Source of the DNA: Denitratisoma sp.
Lineage (GTDB): Bacteria; Pseudomonadota; Gammaproteobacteria; Burkholderiales; Rhodocyclaceae
Assembly: GCA_032027165.1 (NCBI GenBank)
Contig: JAVSMO010000001.1
Span: 50,980-88,269, forward strand
Length of the DNA: 37,290 nucleotides
Direction of reading: 5' to 3'
The position numbers were made by a program, and so were the translations under genes. Under the pieces are notes generated by a model. That model was not told the DNA's origin. It saw only the letters and a program-made list of their open reading frames with translations, and ran no database searches. Positions 16,759 through 24,356 of the stretch are shown here, piece after piece. Each line of letters begins with the position of its first letter. Position 1 is the stretch's first letter.

Positions 16759-17970
16759 CTACCCGGCCAGCTGGACGACGAGCAGCAGCAGTGAGAGCAC
16801 GAAGCCGGCCAGCGGCACGGCCGCCGGCCAGACGCGCACGCCGGGCGGCGCCGGCGTCCGGCGGCGGATGCGCAGCAGCGCCAGGTTGATGAGGGCGAAG
16901 ACCACCAGGATGGCGGCGCTGGTCGCACGGGCCAGCGACACCAGCGGCAGGGCCAGCGCCAGAGCCAGCGTGGCGACGGTGACGACGGCGGTGGCGGCGA
17001 TCGGCGTGCGTCGCACCGGATGCACCCGTCCGAATGCTGCCGGCAGCCAGCCGCGCGCGCTCATGCCGTGCAGCACGCGCGCGGCGCGGATCAGCAGCAC
17101 CAGCGCGCCGTTGGTGACGGCGAAGAGGGCGATGACGCCGATGAAGACCGGCTCGCGGCCGGTGGCCTTGGCGTACATCTGCGCCAGCGGCGCGGCGTGG
17201 CCGGCCAGTTCGGCCCGGGACAGCGTGAGCACGGCGGCAAGCGACACCAGCAGGTAGAGCACGGTGGCGATGGCCAGCGCCCACAGGATGGCGCGCGGCA
17301 TGGTGCGCTCGGGCGCGACCACCTCCTCGGCGACGTTGGACATGTCTTCGAAGCCGATGAAGGCGAAGAAGGCGACGAAGGCGGCAAGGAAGATGCCCGG
17401 CCAGGCGCCCGCCTGCAACGGCGGCGCCAGCTCGGGCAGGCGCTGCGGCAGCGCGAGCAGGCTTTCGCCCGATACCGCCACCACCAGCAGCAGGCCGCCG
17501 ATCTCGACCAGCGTGGCGGCCGCCGCCGCCCGCGCCGATTCGTGGATGCCCCAGGCGGCAAGCAGGCCCAGCGCGAGCAGCGCGATGGTGATCGCCAGCC
17601 ACGCTGGAACGGCGACGAACAGCCGCAGGTAGCCGGCGAAGCCGTTGGCGAGCGCCGCCGCCGAGGCCAGCGCGGCGAACAGCACCAGCGCCCCGACCAG
17701 CATGGTCAGCCAGGCGCGGCCGAACCCCTCGTGCACATATACCGCTTCGGCGGCGCTCGCCGGATGGCGCGCCGCGAGTTCCGCGTAGGAGAAGGCGGTG
17801 AACGCGGCCACCACCGCGGCGACGGCGAAGGCCAGCGGCGCGTGCATGCCGGCGATGCCCGCCACCTCGCCGACGAGGACGTAGATGCCGGCGCCGAGGA
17901 TGGTGCCGAGGCCGTAGAAGGTGAGCAGCGGCAGGGTCAGCGTGCGCCGGAGCGCGACCGGATCCTGCAT
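16759..17970 (-). CDS. APC-superfamily amino acid permease
   Basis: A 403-residue inner-membrane transporter with about 11-12 hydrophobic helices. The first helix has the APC motif TFYGLGTILGAGIYVLVGEVAG. GFEDMSNVAEEVVAPERTMPRAI is the conserved segment of helix 6 and the following loop. It probably imports an amino acid or amine; the substrate is unknown. Its ATG at 17970 lies 2 bases after the stop of the cDPGS-like gene, so it is in the same transcript as the cDPGS-like gene and the class III cyclase. Longer frames reading into the neighbour are shadows. Confidence 0.9.
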   Translation of the reverse strand: MQDPVALRRTLTLPLLTFYGLGTILGAGIYVLVGEVAGIAGMHAPLAFAVAAVVAAFTAFSYAELAARHPASAAEAVYVHEGFGRAWLTMLVGALVLFAALASAAALANGFAGYLRLFVAVPAWLAITIALLALGLLAAWGIHESARAAAAATLVEIGGLLLVVAVSGESLLALPQRLPELAPPLQAGAWPGIFLAAFVAFFAFIGFEDMSNVAEEVVAPERTMPRAILWALAIATVLYLLVSLAAVLTLSRAELAGHAAPLAQMYAKATGREPVFIGVIALFAVTNGALVLLIRAARVLHGMSARGWLPAAFGRVHPVRRTPIAATAVVTVATLALALALPLVSLARATSAAILVVFALINLALLRIRRRTPAPPGVRVWPAAVPLAGFVLSLLLLVVQLAG

Positions 17971-17972
17971 GG

Positions 17973-19295
17973 TCACGCCGGCAGCCGGGCGAGGAAGGCG
18001 TCGAGCGCGCCGGCGAGCCCCGGTGTTTCCATCTCGGCGAATTCGTATCGCGCGCGCAGCACCGGCTTGTGCACCTGGATCAGCGCGGCCAGGTCGATCG
18101 GCGTGGCGGAGACGACCAGGTCGGCCGGCGTCGCGTTGATGGTCTGGCGCAGGGCGTCGAGCTGCTCGCGGGAATAGCCGGTCGCCGGCAGCACCTCGCC
18201 GATATGCGGGTAGCGCGTGTAGATCGCGCGGATGGCCGGCCCGGCGAAGGGCCGCGGGTCGACGATCTCCGCGCCGGCGCGCAGCGCGGCGAGGTGCCCC
18301 GCGCCCCAGGGCATGCCGCCGTGGGTCAGCGTCGGGCCGTCCTCCACCACCAGCACGCGCCGGCCGCGCACCGATTGCTCGTCGTCGAGGCGCACCGGCG
18401 AGGCGGCGCGGATGATGCTGGCGCGCGGATTGATCGCATGCGCCGCCTCCGCCACGCGGCGCACGTCGGCGGGCGCCGCCGCGTCGCTCTTGGCGACGAT
18501 CGCCACGTCGGCCATGCGCAGCACCGCCTCGCCCGGGTGGTGCGTCGTCTCGTGGCCGGGGCGCAGCGGGTCGACCAGCACGATGTGCAGGTCCGGCCGC
18601 AGGAAGGGGAAGTCGTTGTTGCCGCCGTCCCACAGGATCAGGTCGGCTTCCGCTTCCGCCGCGGCGACGATGCGGGCGTAGTCGACGCCGGCGAAGACGA
18701 CGTTGCCGCAGGCGAGGTGCGGCTCGTATTCCTCGCGCTCCTCGACGGTGCATTCGGCGGCGTCGAGGTCGGCGCGCGCGGCGAAGCGCTGCACCGCCTG
18801 GCGCGCCAGGTCGCCGTAGGGCATCGGGTGGCGGATCACCGCCACGCGGCGGCCGCGGGCCTTGAGCAGGGCGGAGAGGTAGCGCGCCGTCTGCGACTTG
18901 CCGCAGCCGGTGCGCACCGCCGAGACGGCGATGACGGGCACCTTCGCCTTGATCTGCGTGCGGGCCGGGCCGAGCAGGGTGAAGTCGGCGCCGGCCGCCA
19001 GCGCCTTCGAGGCGAGGTGCATGACCAGGGCGTGCGGCACGTCGCTGTAGGCGAACACCACCTCGTCGATGCGGCGCTCGCGGCAGAGCGTCTCCAGCTC
19101 AGCTTCATCCAGGATGGGGATGCCCTCGGGGTAGCGCGGGCCGGCCAGCTCCGGCGGATAGCGGCGGCCGGCGATGCCGGGGATCTGCGCGGCGGTGAAG
19201 GCGACCACCTCGACCGAAGGATCGTCGCGGTAGACGAGGTTGAAGTCGTGGAAGTCGCGCCCGGCGGCCCCCAGTATGAGAACCCGGCGGCTCAT
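17973..19295 (-). CDS. Cyclic 2,3-diphosphoglycerate synthetase-like P-loop protein
   Basis: A 440-residue protein of the COG2403-like family, related to archaeal cyclic 2,3-diphosphoglycerate synthetase. The N-terminal part (RRVLILGAAGRDFHDFNLVYRDDP) is Rossmann-like. Residues about 121-140 (VIAVSAVRTGCGKSQTARYL) carry the P-loop with K133. WDGGNNDFPFLRPDLHIVLVDPLRPGHE is the Walker B-like acidic region. Bacterial members are common but their products are not well established, so the name is by homology only. It overlaps the upstream class III cyclase by 4 bases (ATGA) and is followed by the APC permease 2 bases later. Confidence 0.88.
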   Translation of the reverse strand: MSRRVLILGAAGRDFHDFNLVYRDDPSVEVVAFTAAQIPGIAGRRYPPELAGPRYPEGIPILDEAELETLCRERRIDEVVFAYSDVPHALVMHLASKALAAGADFTLLGPARTQIKAKVPVIAVSAVRTGCGKSQTARYLSALLKARGRRVAVIRHPMPYGDLARQAVQRFAARADLDAAECTVEEREEYEPHLACGNVVFAGVDYARIVAAAEAEADLILWDGGNNDFPFLRPDLHIVLVDPLRPGHETTHHPGEAVLRMADVAIVAKSDAAAPADVRRVAEAAHAINPRASIIRAASPVRLDDEQSVRGRRVLVVEDGPTLTHGGMPWGAGHLAALRAGAEIVDPRPFAGPAIRAIYTRYPHIGEVLPATGYSREQLDALRQTINATPADLVVSATPIDLAALIQVHKPVLRARYEFAEMETPGLAGALDAFLARLPA

Positions 19296-19918
19296 TCGTA
19301 CTTCAGCTTGTAGGCCGCCTCGGCGCCCGGCGGCACGGCCTTGATGCGGCTGAACCTGATGCCCGTGCCGCCGCTTGCGGCCTGCTTCACGCCGCCGGTG
19401 ACCATGATCTCGTAGGGGCGGGCGTGGTCCTCGCCCAGCTTGCTGGCGGCGTTCACCTCGGCGCCGAAGACATCCGAGTCGCCGATGCGCAGCACGTCGC
19501 CGTAGCCGAGGCCGATGCACAGCAGCACCTCCTCGGCCTTCGGTCGCTTGCGGTTGTACTGCCGCGCGCAGCGCTGCATGGCGATGGCGCAGGCGATGGC
19601 CTCGTCCACGTCGCGGAAGATCACCAGCAGGGAGTCGCCCTCGACCTTGAGCAGGATGCCGCTGTGCTCCTCGATCAGCGGCACCAGCAGGCGGTTCGAT
19701 TCGTAGATGGTCTGCAGGAAGTGGATGATGCCGAAGTCGGCCACCCGGCGCGAAAAGCCGGAGAGGTCGGTGAACATCACCGCCCAGCGTTCGCCGAAGA
19801 GGTTCCAGATCTTTTCGTCGACGCGCGCCTGGTCGGCCTTCGGCTTCAGGCGCTCCTCGATCAGTTTTTCCAGCCGGTCCTGCGACGCCGTCGAGGCGAC
19901 GCGGTAGATGAATGCCAT
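19292..19918 (-). CDS. Class III adenylate/guanylate cyclase-domain protein
   Basis: A 208-residue stand-alone class III nucleotide cyclase domain with a short N-terminal helix (SQDRLEKLIEERLKPKAD). The two metal-binding aspartates are present as FTDLSGFS (D51) and EGDSLLVIF (D95). The transition-state asparagine is likely N156 in GAEVNAASKLGEDHA, with lysine (K160) where arginine is usual. The protein is cytosolic. Whether it makes cAMP, cGMP or nothing cannot be said. It overlaps the cDPGS-like gene by 4 bases. Its ribosome-binding site is the 3' arm of an 8-bp hairpin at 19922-19944. A longer upstream frame is antisense to the amidohydrolase and was rejected. Confidence 0.88.
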   Translation of the reverse strand: MAFIYRVASTASQDRLEKLIEERLKPKADQARVDEKIWNLFGERWAVMFTDLSGFSRRVADFGIIHFLQTIYESNRLLVPLIEEHSGILLKVEGDSLLVIFRDVDEAIACAIAMQRCARQYNRKRPKAEEVLLCIGLGYGDVLRIGDSDVFGAEVNAASKLGEDHARPYEIMVTGGVKQAASGGTGIRFSRIKAVPPGAEAAYKLKYE

Positions 19919-19921
19919 GCT

Positions 19922-19944
19922 CCGCTCCGTCTTGTTCGGAGCGG
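19922..19944 (-). promoter_or_regulatory. Hairpin that masks the cyclase ribosome-binding site
   Basis: On the minus strand CCGCTCCG, a 7-base loop (AACAAGA) and CGGAGCGG form a perfect 8-bp stem. The 3' arm holds the GGAG Shine-Dalgarno sequence 7-10 bases before the cyclase ATG at 19918. It may restrain translation unless melted. There is no T-tract, so it is not a terminator of the amidohydrolase gene. Confidence 0.6.
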
Positions 19945-19956
19945 CTATTGTAGCGG

Positions 19957-20787
19957 CTACTTGCGGAACAGCCGCTCGGCGTTGCGCCAGGCGATCTTCT
20001 CGGCGACGTCCTTCGGCAGCTCGGCCAGCCAGTCGCGGTAGCCGTTCATGATCGAGGCGTACTGGCCCCAGCGCTCGGTCACCCAGGTGTCGGAGCCGAC
20101 GATGAAGCGGTCGGGGTATTGCTCGAAGAGGCGCCGCCAGTCGGGCTTGAGCTTGCCGGCCTCGGTGACGTCGTAGCGGTAGGACAGCTCGCCCCACAGG
20201 TTGGGGTATTTCTGCAGGTACTTCTCGATCATCTCGGGCCCGGTGGAGAAGCCGGTGTGGGCCCAGACGATCTTCACCTTCGGGTTGTGGGCGAAGAGGA
20301 TGTCCACCGCCGCGTCGTCGGAATGGGCGTGCAGGTAGAGGTTGTGGGCGACGGCGAAATCGACGGTCTTCTTCACCCATTCCGTCTTCGCGTCGTTGCC
20401 GAAGAGGTGGAACTCGCCGATGCCCTGGTAGTAGCCGCGCTTGTGCTCGGTCTCGATGAGCTCGAAGATCTTCGGGTCGGCGAACCAGGTGTGGCGGTCG
20501 GGCTGGACGATGTAGGGGCGGATGAAGGGCACCACCCAGACGTCCTTCGGCTTCGCCTCGTAGAGGGCGCGCGTGCCGTCGTTGGGGCGGCTGTTGGCGA
20601 GGATGCCGGTGATGCGGTTGTCGCGGAAGAGCTTGAGCACGGTGTCGAGCGGATAGGGCCCGCTCGCCGCCTCGACGTTGTAGTGCAGGTGGGCGTCGAA
20701 CAGCGGCAGCGGCTCGACGGCCTGCGTGCTCGTGGCGCCCCAGGCAAAAGTCAGTCCCCACAGGACGGCGGCAAGGCGGGTTTTCAT
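19957..20787 (-). CDS. Exported amidohydrolase-family metal-dependent hydrolase
   Basis: A 276-residue TIM-barrel hydrolase of the amidohydrolase superfamily (amidohydrolase-2-like). The ATG at 20787 gives a Sec signal MKTRLAAVLWGLTFAWGATSTQA. Metal ligands fit FDAHLHYN (H33, H35), then GEFHLFG, LHAHSDDAA, WAHTGFS and GSDTW, in order. It should act in the periplasm on an unknown substrate. The start used here is preferred over one 14 codons upstream because the signal peptide begins at once. A copy of the dispersed 25-base motif lies in its signal sequence and encodes VLWGLTF. It is 38 bases upstream of the cyclase start and may be co-transcribed. Confidence 0.85.
   Translation of the reverse strand: MKTRLAAVLWGLTFAWGATSTQAVEPLPLFDAHLHYNVEAASGPYPLDTVLKLFRDNRITGILANSRPNDGTRALYEAKPKDVWVVPFIRPYIVQPDRHTWFADPKIFELIETEHKRGYYQGIGEFHLFGNDAKTEWVKKTVDFAVAHNLYLHAHSDDAAVDILFAHNPKVKIVWAHTGFSTGPEMIEKYLQKYPNLWGELSYRYDVTEAGKLKPDWRRLFEQYPDRFIVGSDTWVTERWGQYASIMNGYRDWLAELPKDVAEKIAWRNAERLFRK
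20746..20770 (+). repeat. Dispersed bipartite motif, copy 2 (in amidohydrolase signal peptide)
   Basis: All 16 fixed positions match (AAAAGTCAGT, nine bases, ACGGCG). It lies inside the start of the amidohydrolase gene on the opposite strand, where it encodes AVLWGLTF in the hydrophobic core of the signal peptide. Confidence 0.88.
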
Positions 20788-20833
20788 GGCTGGGTCCTCC
20801 TGTGCGGATTGGAGCAGCGCGCCCGGCAAACGT

Positions 20834-21655
20834 TCAATCGCGGAACTTCGGCTCCCGCTTTGCCCGCGCCGCCGTCATGGCTTCCGCCAGGTCGTCCGAC
20901 ATCAGCATGGCGGCGTTCCAGGTGGCGACGTAGTTCAGCCCGTCGGCGACGGAATGGTCGCGGGCGTAGGTGACCATCTCCTTGATGCCGCGGATCGACA
21001 GCGGCGACTTCTTGGCGATGACGGCGGCGATCTTCGCCACCTCGTGGAAGAGCATGCCGGCGCTGGCGTAGCTGTGGTTCACCAGGCCGATCTCCTTCGC
21101 CTCCGGCCCGGCGACGGCGCGGCCGGTGTAGGCCAGCTCGCGCACCATGCCCTCGCCGACCAGCCTCGGCAGGCGCTGCAGGGTGCCGACGTCCGCCGTC
21201 ATGCCGACGTCGATCTCCTTGATGCTGAAGCTGGCGTCGTTGCAGCAGTAGCGCATGTCGCAGGCGCAGATGAGGTCCACGCCGCCGCCGAGGCAGTGGC
21301 CGTGGATGGCGGCCAGCACCGGCTTGCGGCAGCGCTCCAGCGCGGTCAGGCTGTCCTGCAGGTCGAGGATCAGGCGGCGCAGCTTCTCCCGCATGCGGCC
21401 GTCGCATTGATCGGCGATTTCCTGGCGCACGCCGGCGAGGAGTTCCAGGTCGATGCCCGCCGTGAAGCAGGGCCCGTTGCCGCGCAGGACGGCGACGCGG
21501 ATCGACGGCTCCTCGTCGATCCACTTGAAGGCCTCGCGCAGTTCCAGCCACATGCGCAGGTTCATGGCGTTGGCCTTCTCCGGCCGGTTCATCTCGACCG
21601 TGGCGACGCCGTCGGCCAATTCGATCTTCAGGGTTTCGCAGGTCGGTATCGTCAT
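20834..21655 (-). CDS. Crotonase-family delta3,5-delta2,4-dienoyl-CoA isomerase-like enzyme
   Basis: A 273-residue crotonase-fold enzyme acting on acyl-CoA thioesters. The oxyanion-hole segment is AIHGHCLGGGVDLI. The stretch CDMRYCCNDASFSIKEIDVGMTADVGTLQRLPRL contains the three acidic residues conserved in dienoyl-CoA isomerases (Asp in CDMRYC, Glu in KEIDVG, Asp in TADVG). That makes an isomerase more likely than a hydratase. It would move double bonds while degrading unsaturated fatty acids or similar acids. The ATG at 21655 is 5 bases after the stop of the OYE gene. Longer frames upstream are antisense shadows. Confidence 0.88.
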   Translation of the reverse strand: MTIPTCETLKIELADGVATVEMNRPEKANAMNLRMWLELREAFKWIDEEPSIRVAVLRGNGPCFTAGIDLELLAGVRQEIADQCDGRMREKLRRLILDLQDSLTALERCRKPVLAAIHGHCLGGGVDLICACDMRYCCNDASFSIKEIDVGMTADVGTLQRLPRLVGEGMVRELAYTGRAVAGPEAKEIGLVNHSYASAGMLFHEVAKIAAVIAKKSPLSIRGIKEMVTYARDHSVADGLNYVATWNAAMLMSDDLAEAMTAARAKREPKFRD

Positions 21656-21660
21656 GGCCT

Positions 21661-22767
21661 TCACACCGTAAAGGTCGGGTAATCGAGGTAGCCGCTGTGG
21701 CCGCCGAGGTAGAAGGTCTTGCTGTCCCACGAGGCGATCTCCACGCCCTGGCGCAGGCGCGAGACCAGGTCGGGGTTGGAGATGAAGGGCTTGCCGATGG
21801 CGATCAGGTCGCCGCTGCCGGCGGCGAGCGCCGCCTCGGCCTTCTTGCCGGTGAAGGCGCCGCACAGCATCAGCGCATTCGTGAACTTCCCGCGGATCAG
21901 CCGCAGCAGCTCGTCGTCGGGATCGTGGATCCAGCTCGTCGACTGGTCGTAGAGGTGGAGATAGACGAGGCCGAGCTTCTGCAGTTCCTCCGCGAGGTAG
22001 CCGTAGGTCGCCATCGGATCGGGGTCGGGCCGCATGTCGTTGGCCTGGCCGTGCGGCGAGAGGCGGATGCCGGTGCGCTCCTTGCCTATGGCCGCGGCCA
22101 CCTCGCGCGCGATCTCCAGGTGCAGGCGGCAGCGGTTTTCCAGCGAGCCGCCGTATTCGTCCTTGCGGTCGTTGAGGAAGGGGCAGCGGAACTGGTCGAG
22201 CAGGTAGCCGTTGGCGCCGTGGATCTCGACGCCGTCGAAGCCGGCGGCGATGGCGTTCTTCGCCGCCTGCACGAATTCGCCGACGACGCCCTTCACTTCG
22301 GACGTCGACAGGGCGCGCGGCGCCTCGCACTGCGTCAGCGACGCCTGGCCGGTGGCGCGGTCGAGCGCCATCGACTTGCCGTTGGCGGCGATCGTGCTCG
22401 GCCCCACCGGCGGCGCATTGTCGTCGCGCAGGCTGCCGTGGCTGATGCGCCCGCAGTGCCAGAGCTGGGCGAAGATGCGGCCGCCCTGCTTGTGCACCTC
22501 GTGGGTCACCGCCTGCCAGCCGGCCACCTGCTCGGCGGAGTAGAGGCCCGGCGTGAAGGCATAGCCGCGCGCCTGCGCCGAGACCGGCGCGCCCTCGGAG
22601 ACGATCAGCCCGGCGTCGGCGCGCAGGCCGTAGTACTCCACCATCATCGGCGTCGGCGCGATGGCCGGGTTGCTGGCGCGGCAGCGCGTCATCGGCGCCA
22701 TGGCGATGCGGTTGGGCAGCGTCAGCGCGCCCAGCGTGAAAGGGGAAAACAGCTTGCCTGCGCTCAT
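21661..22767 (-). CDS. NADH:flavin oxidoreductase, old yellow enzyme family
   Basis: A 368-residue FMN-dependent alkene reductase of the OYE/NemA type. The barrel start LFSPFTLGALTLPNRIAMAPMTRCR and the catalytic/substrate segment FDGVEIHGANGYLLDQFRCPFLNDRKDEYGGSLENR are typical. It would reduce an activated double bond such as an enone with NAD(P)H. The start (22767) overlaps the transglutaminase-like gene by 4 bases. With the crotonase downstream it suggests joint work on unsaturated or enone-containing acyl compounds; this is an inference. Confidence 0.93.
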   Translation of the reverse strand: MSAGKLFSPFTLGALTLPNRIAMAPMTRCRASNPAIAPTPMMVEYYGLRADAGLIVSEGAPVSAQARGYAFTPGLYSAEQVAGWQAVTHEVHKQGGRIFAQLWHCGRISHGSLRDDNAPPVGPSTIAANGKSMALDRATGQASLTQCEAPRALSTSEVKGVVGEFVQAAKNAIAAGFDGVEIHGANGYLLDQFRCPFLNDRKDEYGGSLENRCRLHLEIAREVAAAIGKERTGIRLSPHGQANDMRPDPDPMATYGYLAEELQKLGLVYLHLYDQSTSWIHDPDDELLRLIRGKFTNALMLCGAFTGKKAEAALAAGSGDLIAIGKPFISNPDLVSRLRQGVEIASWDSKTFYLGGHSGYLDYPTFTV

Positions 22768-23459
22768 GGAATCCTCACCCCATCCTCGAACAGCTCGCCC
22801 GGATCGAAACTCTTGTACGCCTCCGCCGGATAGAAGGCGCGGAAATCCGCCATCACCTTCTCGAAGGGGAAGTCCGACCAGCAGCCGTGGTCGCGCACGT
22901 ATTCCATGTGGCGGCGGTTCTTCATGTCGTATTCCTGGAAGATGGCGTTGTCCGTGCCGTCGAACTCGGTCGGGTGCACGTGGAACTTCTCGCACATCTC
23001 GATGTTGAAGGCCGGCGCCGCCTTGACCCACTTGCCGCCGAGGTAGAGCACCGCGTAGCCGTGGTGCATGAACAGCGTCTTGCCGCCCATCATGGCCTTC
23101 AGCTTCTCCGTGGTGAGGTGGTTCTCCACGTCGGAGAGGCCGATGGCGGCGTGGATGCCCGCGGCGCGCGCCGCGGCGGCGAGCAGGATCGCCTTCGGCA
23201 GGCAGTAGGCGGCCTTCGCCTTCAGTACGTTGCTGGCGACGTAGGGCTCCGGGTCGAGGCTCATGGTGAAGGGATCGTAGCGCCAGCCGTCGCGCACCTT
23301 GTAGAAGAGCCGTACGGCCTTCTCGATGTCGGACGTCGCGCCGGCGACGGTCTCCTGCGCGAAGCGGCGGACGGATTCGGTGCCGGAATCGATGAAGCGC
23401 GCGCTGGCGAGGTATTCCGGGCCGGGCTCGGGCCAGGCGCCGGGAGGGGTGTGGATCAT
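22764..23459 (-). CDS. Transglutaminase-like cysteine peptidase-fold protein
   Basis: A 231-residue soluble protein of the transglutaminase-like superfamily. The nucleophile is likely the Cys in AAYCLPKAILLAAAARAAGI; the His and Asp follow in the region MHHGYAVLYLGGKWVKAAPAFN. The N-terminus (PGPEYLASARFIDS) has no signal peptide. It is encoded first in an overlapping three-gene leftward operon with the OYE and the dienoyl-CoA isomerase-like enzyme. The role is unknown; a hydrolase or amidase is possible. The ATG at 23459 is the natural start. Confidence 0.82.
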   Translation of the reverse strand: MIHTPPGAWPEPGPEYLASARFIDSGTESVRRFAQETVAGATSDIEKAVRLFYKVRDGWRYDPFTMSLDPEPYVASNVLKAKAAYCLPKAILLAAAARAAGIHAAIGLSDVENHLTTEKLKAMMGGKTLFMHHGYAVLYLGGKWVKAAPAFNIEMCEKFHVHPTEFDGTDNAIFQEYDMKNRRHMEYVRDHGCWSDFPFEKVMADFRAFYPAEAYKSFDPGELFEDGVRIP

Positions 23460-23590
23460 GACGATGTCGCTCTGGGGAAAACGACATTATGCCGGCCATG
23501 CCCCTGAAGGCAAGGTGCACTATGCTGCACCGCGCATAGCCATATCCGGGCGTTTGGATAGACTCGCTTGTCGTTCAAATCCAGGGAGGA

Positions 23591-24028
23591 ATGATGTTCT
23601 CGCAATACTGCAAGTGGCTGGGTGCGCTGGCTGTCGTCGTCTCAACTTCGGCGACGGCCCAGAGCAATCTTGGCGAACTGCTCGACATGGGCGCGAAGCA
23701 GATCCCGCAGGCCGAACTGGTGAGCCTGCTCTCCGGCCTGACGATGTCGGGCGAAAGCTTCAACAACCAGGGCGGCACCATCCGCTTCGACTACAAGGCG
23801 GACGGCACCGTGTCCGGGCGCCTGCGCGCCGCCGACGGGCGGGAATTTCCCAGCAGCGGAACCTGGAAAGTCGACGACGCGGGAAAGTTCTGCCGCGACA
23901 TGACCCGTGCAAACGGAAGCAAGTGGGGAGACTGCCGCTATTTCTACCGGCTCGGCGACGGTTATTTCGCGGCCGAGACCAACGAGCGCGGAACGAAGAT
24001 TGAAAAGCGCATTTTCGAAAAGCGGTAG
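23591..24028 (+). CDS. Small secreted protein of unknown function
   Basis: A 145-residue protein with an N-terminal Sec signal (MFSQYCKWLGALAVVVSTSATAQ). The mature part is beta-rich and includes NNQGGTIRFDYKADGTVSGRLRAADGREFPSSGTWKVDDAGKFCRDMTRANGSKWGDCRYFYRLGDGYFAAE with two cysteines likely to be paired. This resembles DUF995-type secreted proteins, from memory. AGGGAGG at about 23583-23589 precedes two adjacent ATGs (23591 and 23594); the second has the better spacing. It is the last high-GC gene before the island. Confidence 0.78.
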   Translation: MMFSQYCKWLGALAVVVSTSATAQSNLGELLDMGAKQIPQAELVSLLSGLTMSGESFNNQGGTIRFDYKADGTVSGRLRAADGREFPSSGTWKVDDAGKFCRDMTRANGSKWGDCRYFYRLGDGYFAAETNERGTKIEKRIFEKR

Positions 24029-24356
24029 GAAAATTCCATGGCGCAACCCCTGAGCGGACGCAGACACAGTTGCTCGACAGGCGAGCGATTCTGCGCGAGA
24101 CACGGGGCGAACATCGTCAAGCGGCTTGTTCCTGAATTGAAGGAACGACCGTTCCTCGGCCGAAGCGGAAGTTGTATCAGCCAGGCAGCAATTGAAGCTA
24201 TCGACCCATAGCGGTCGGTTCCTCTGAAAGCAAGCAGACCTTCACTTCGCCCAAGATGGCTGGGCTTCGGGGCAAAAATCGTCTAGCATCACGTAGGTCG
24301 GTGACTGTGATGTGACCTGTCCCCCATCCAAAGCCAGCCACTTCATAGAGGGCACA
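24029..24356 (+). other. Gene-free left flank of the NTPase island
   Basis: About 328 bases without a convincing gene. It contains two short palindromic units (near 24155-24172 and 24199-24220), a small hairpin GCCCA/TGGGC near 24250-24266, and another small stem GGAAC/GTTCC near 24142-24155. Base composition falls towards that of the NTPase gene. I see no tRNA, integrase or direct target-site repeat. Confidence 0.7.
24155..24220 (+). repeat. Two REP-like palindromic units, left of the NTPase gene
   Basis: The units CTCGGCCGAAGCGGAAGT (24155-24172) and ATCGACCCATAGCGGTCGGTT (about 24199-24220) share a GGCCGA/GACCCA...AGCGG pattern. Similar units occur right of the gene near 26504-26526 and 26546-26573. 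They look like dispersed palindromic intergenic repeats, degenerate in places. Confidence 0.55.

Noticed and set aside
24029..24356. A possible CRISPR array or tRNA at the island edge
   Set aside because: There are no regularly spaced direct repeats and no cloverleaf, only a few short palindromic units.
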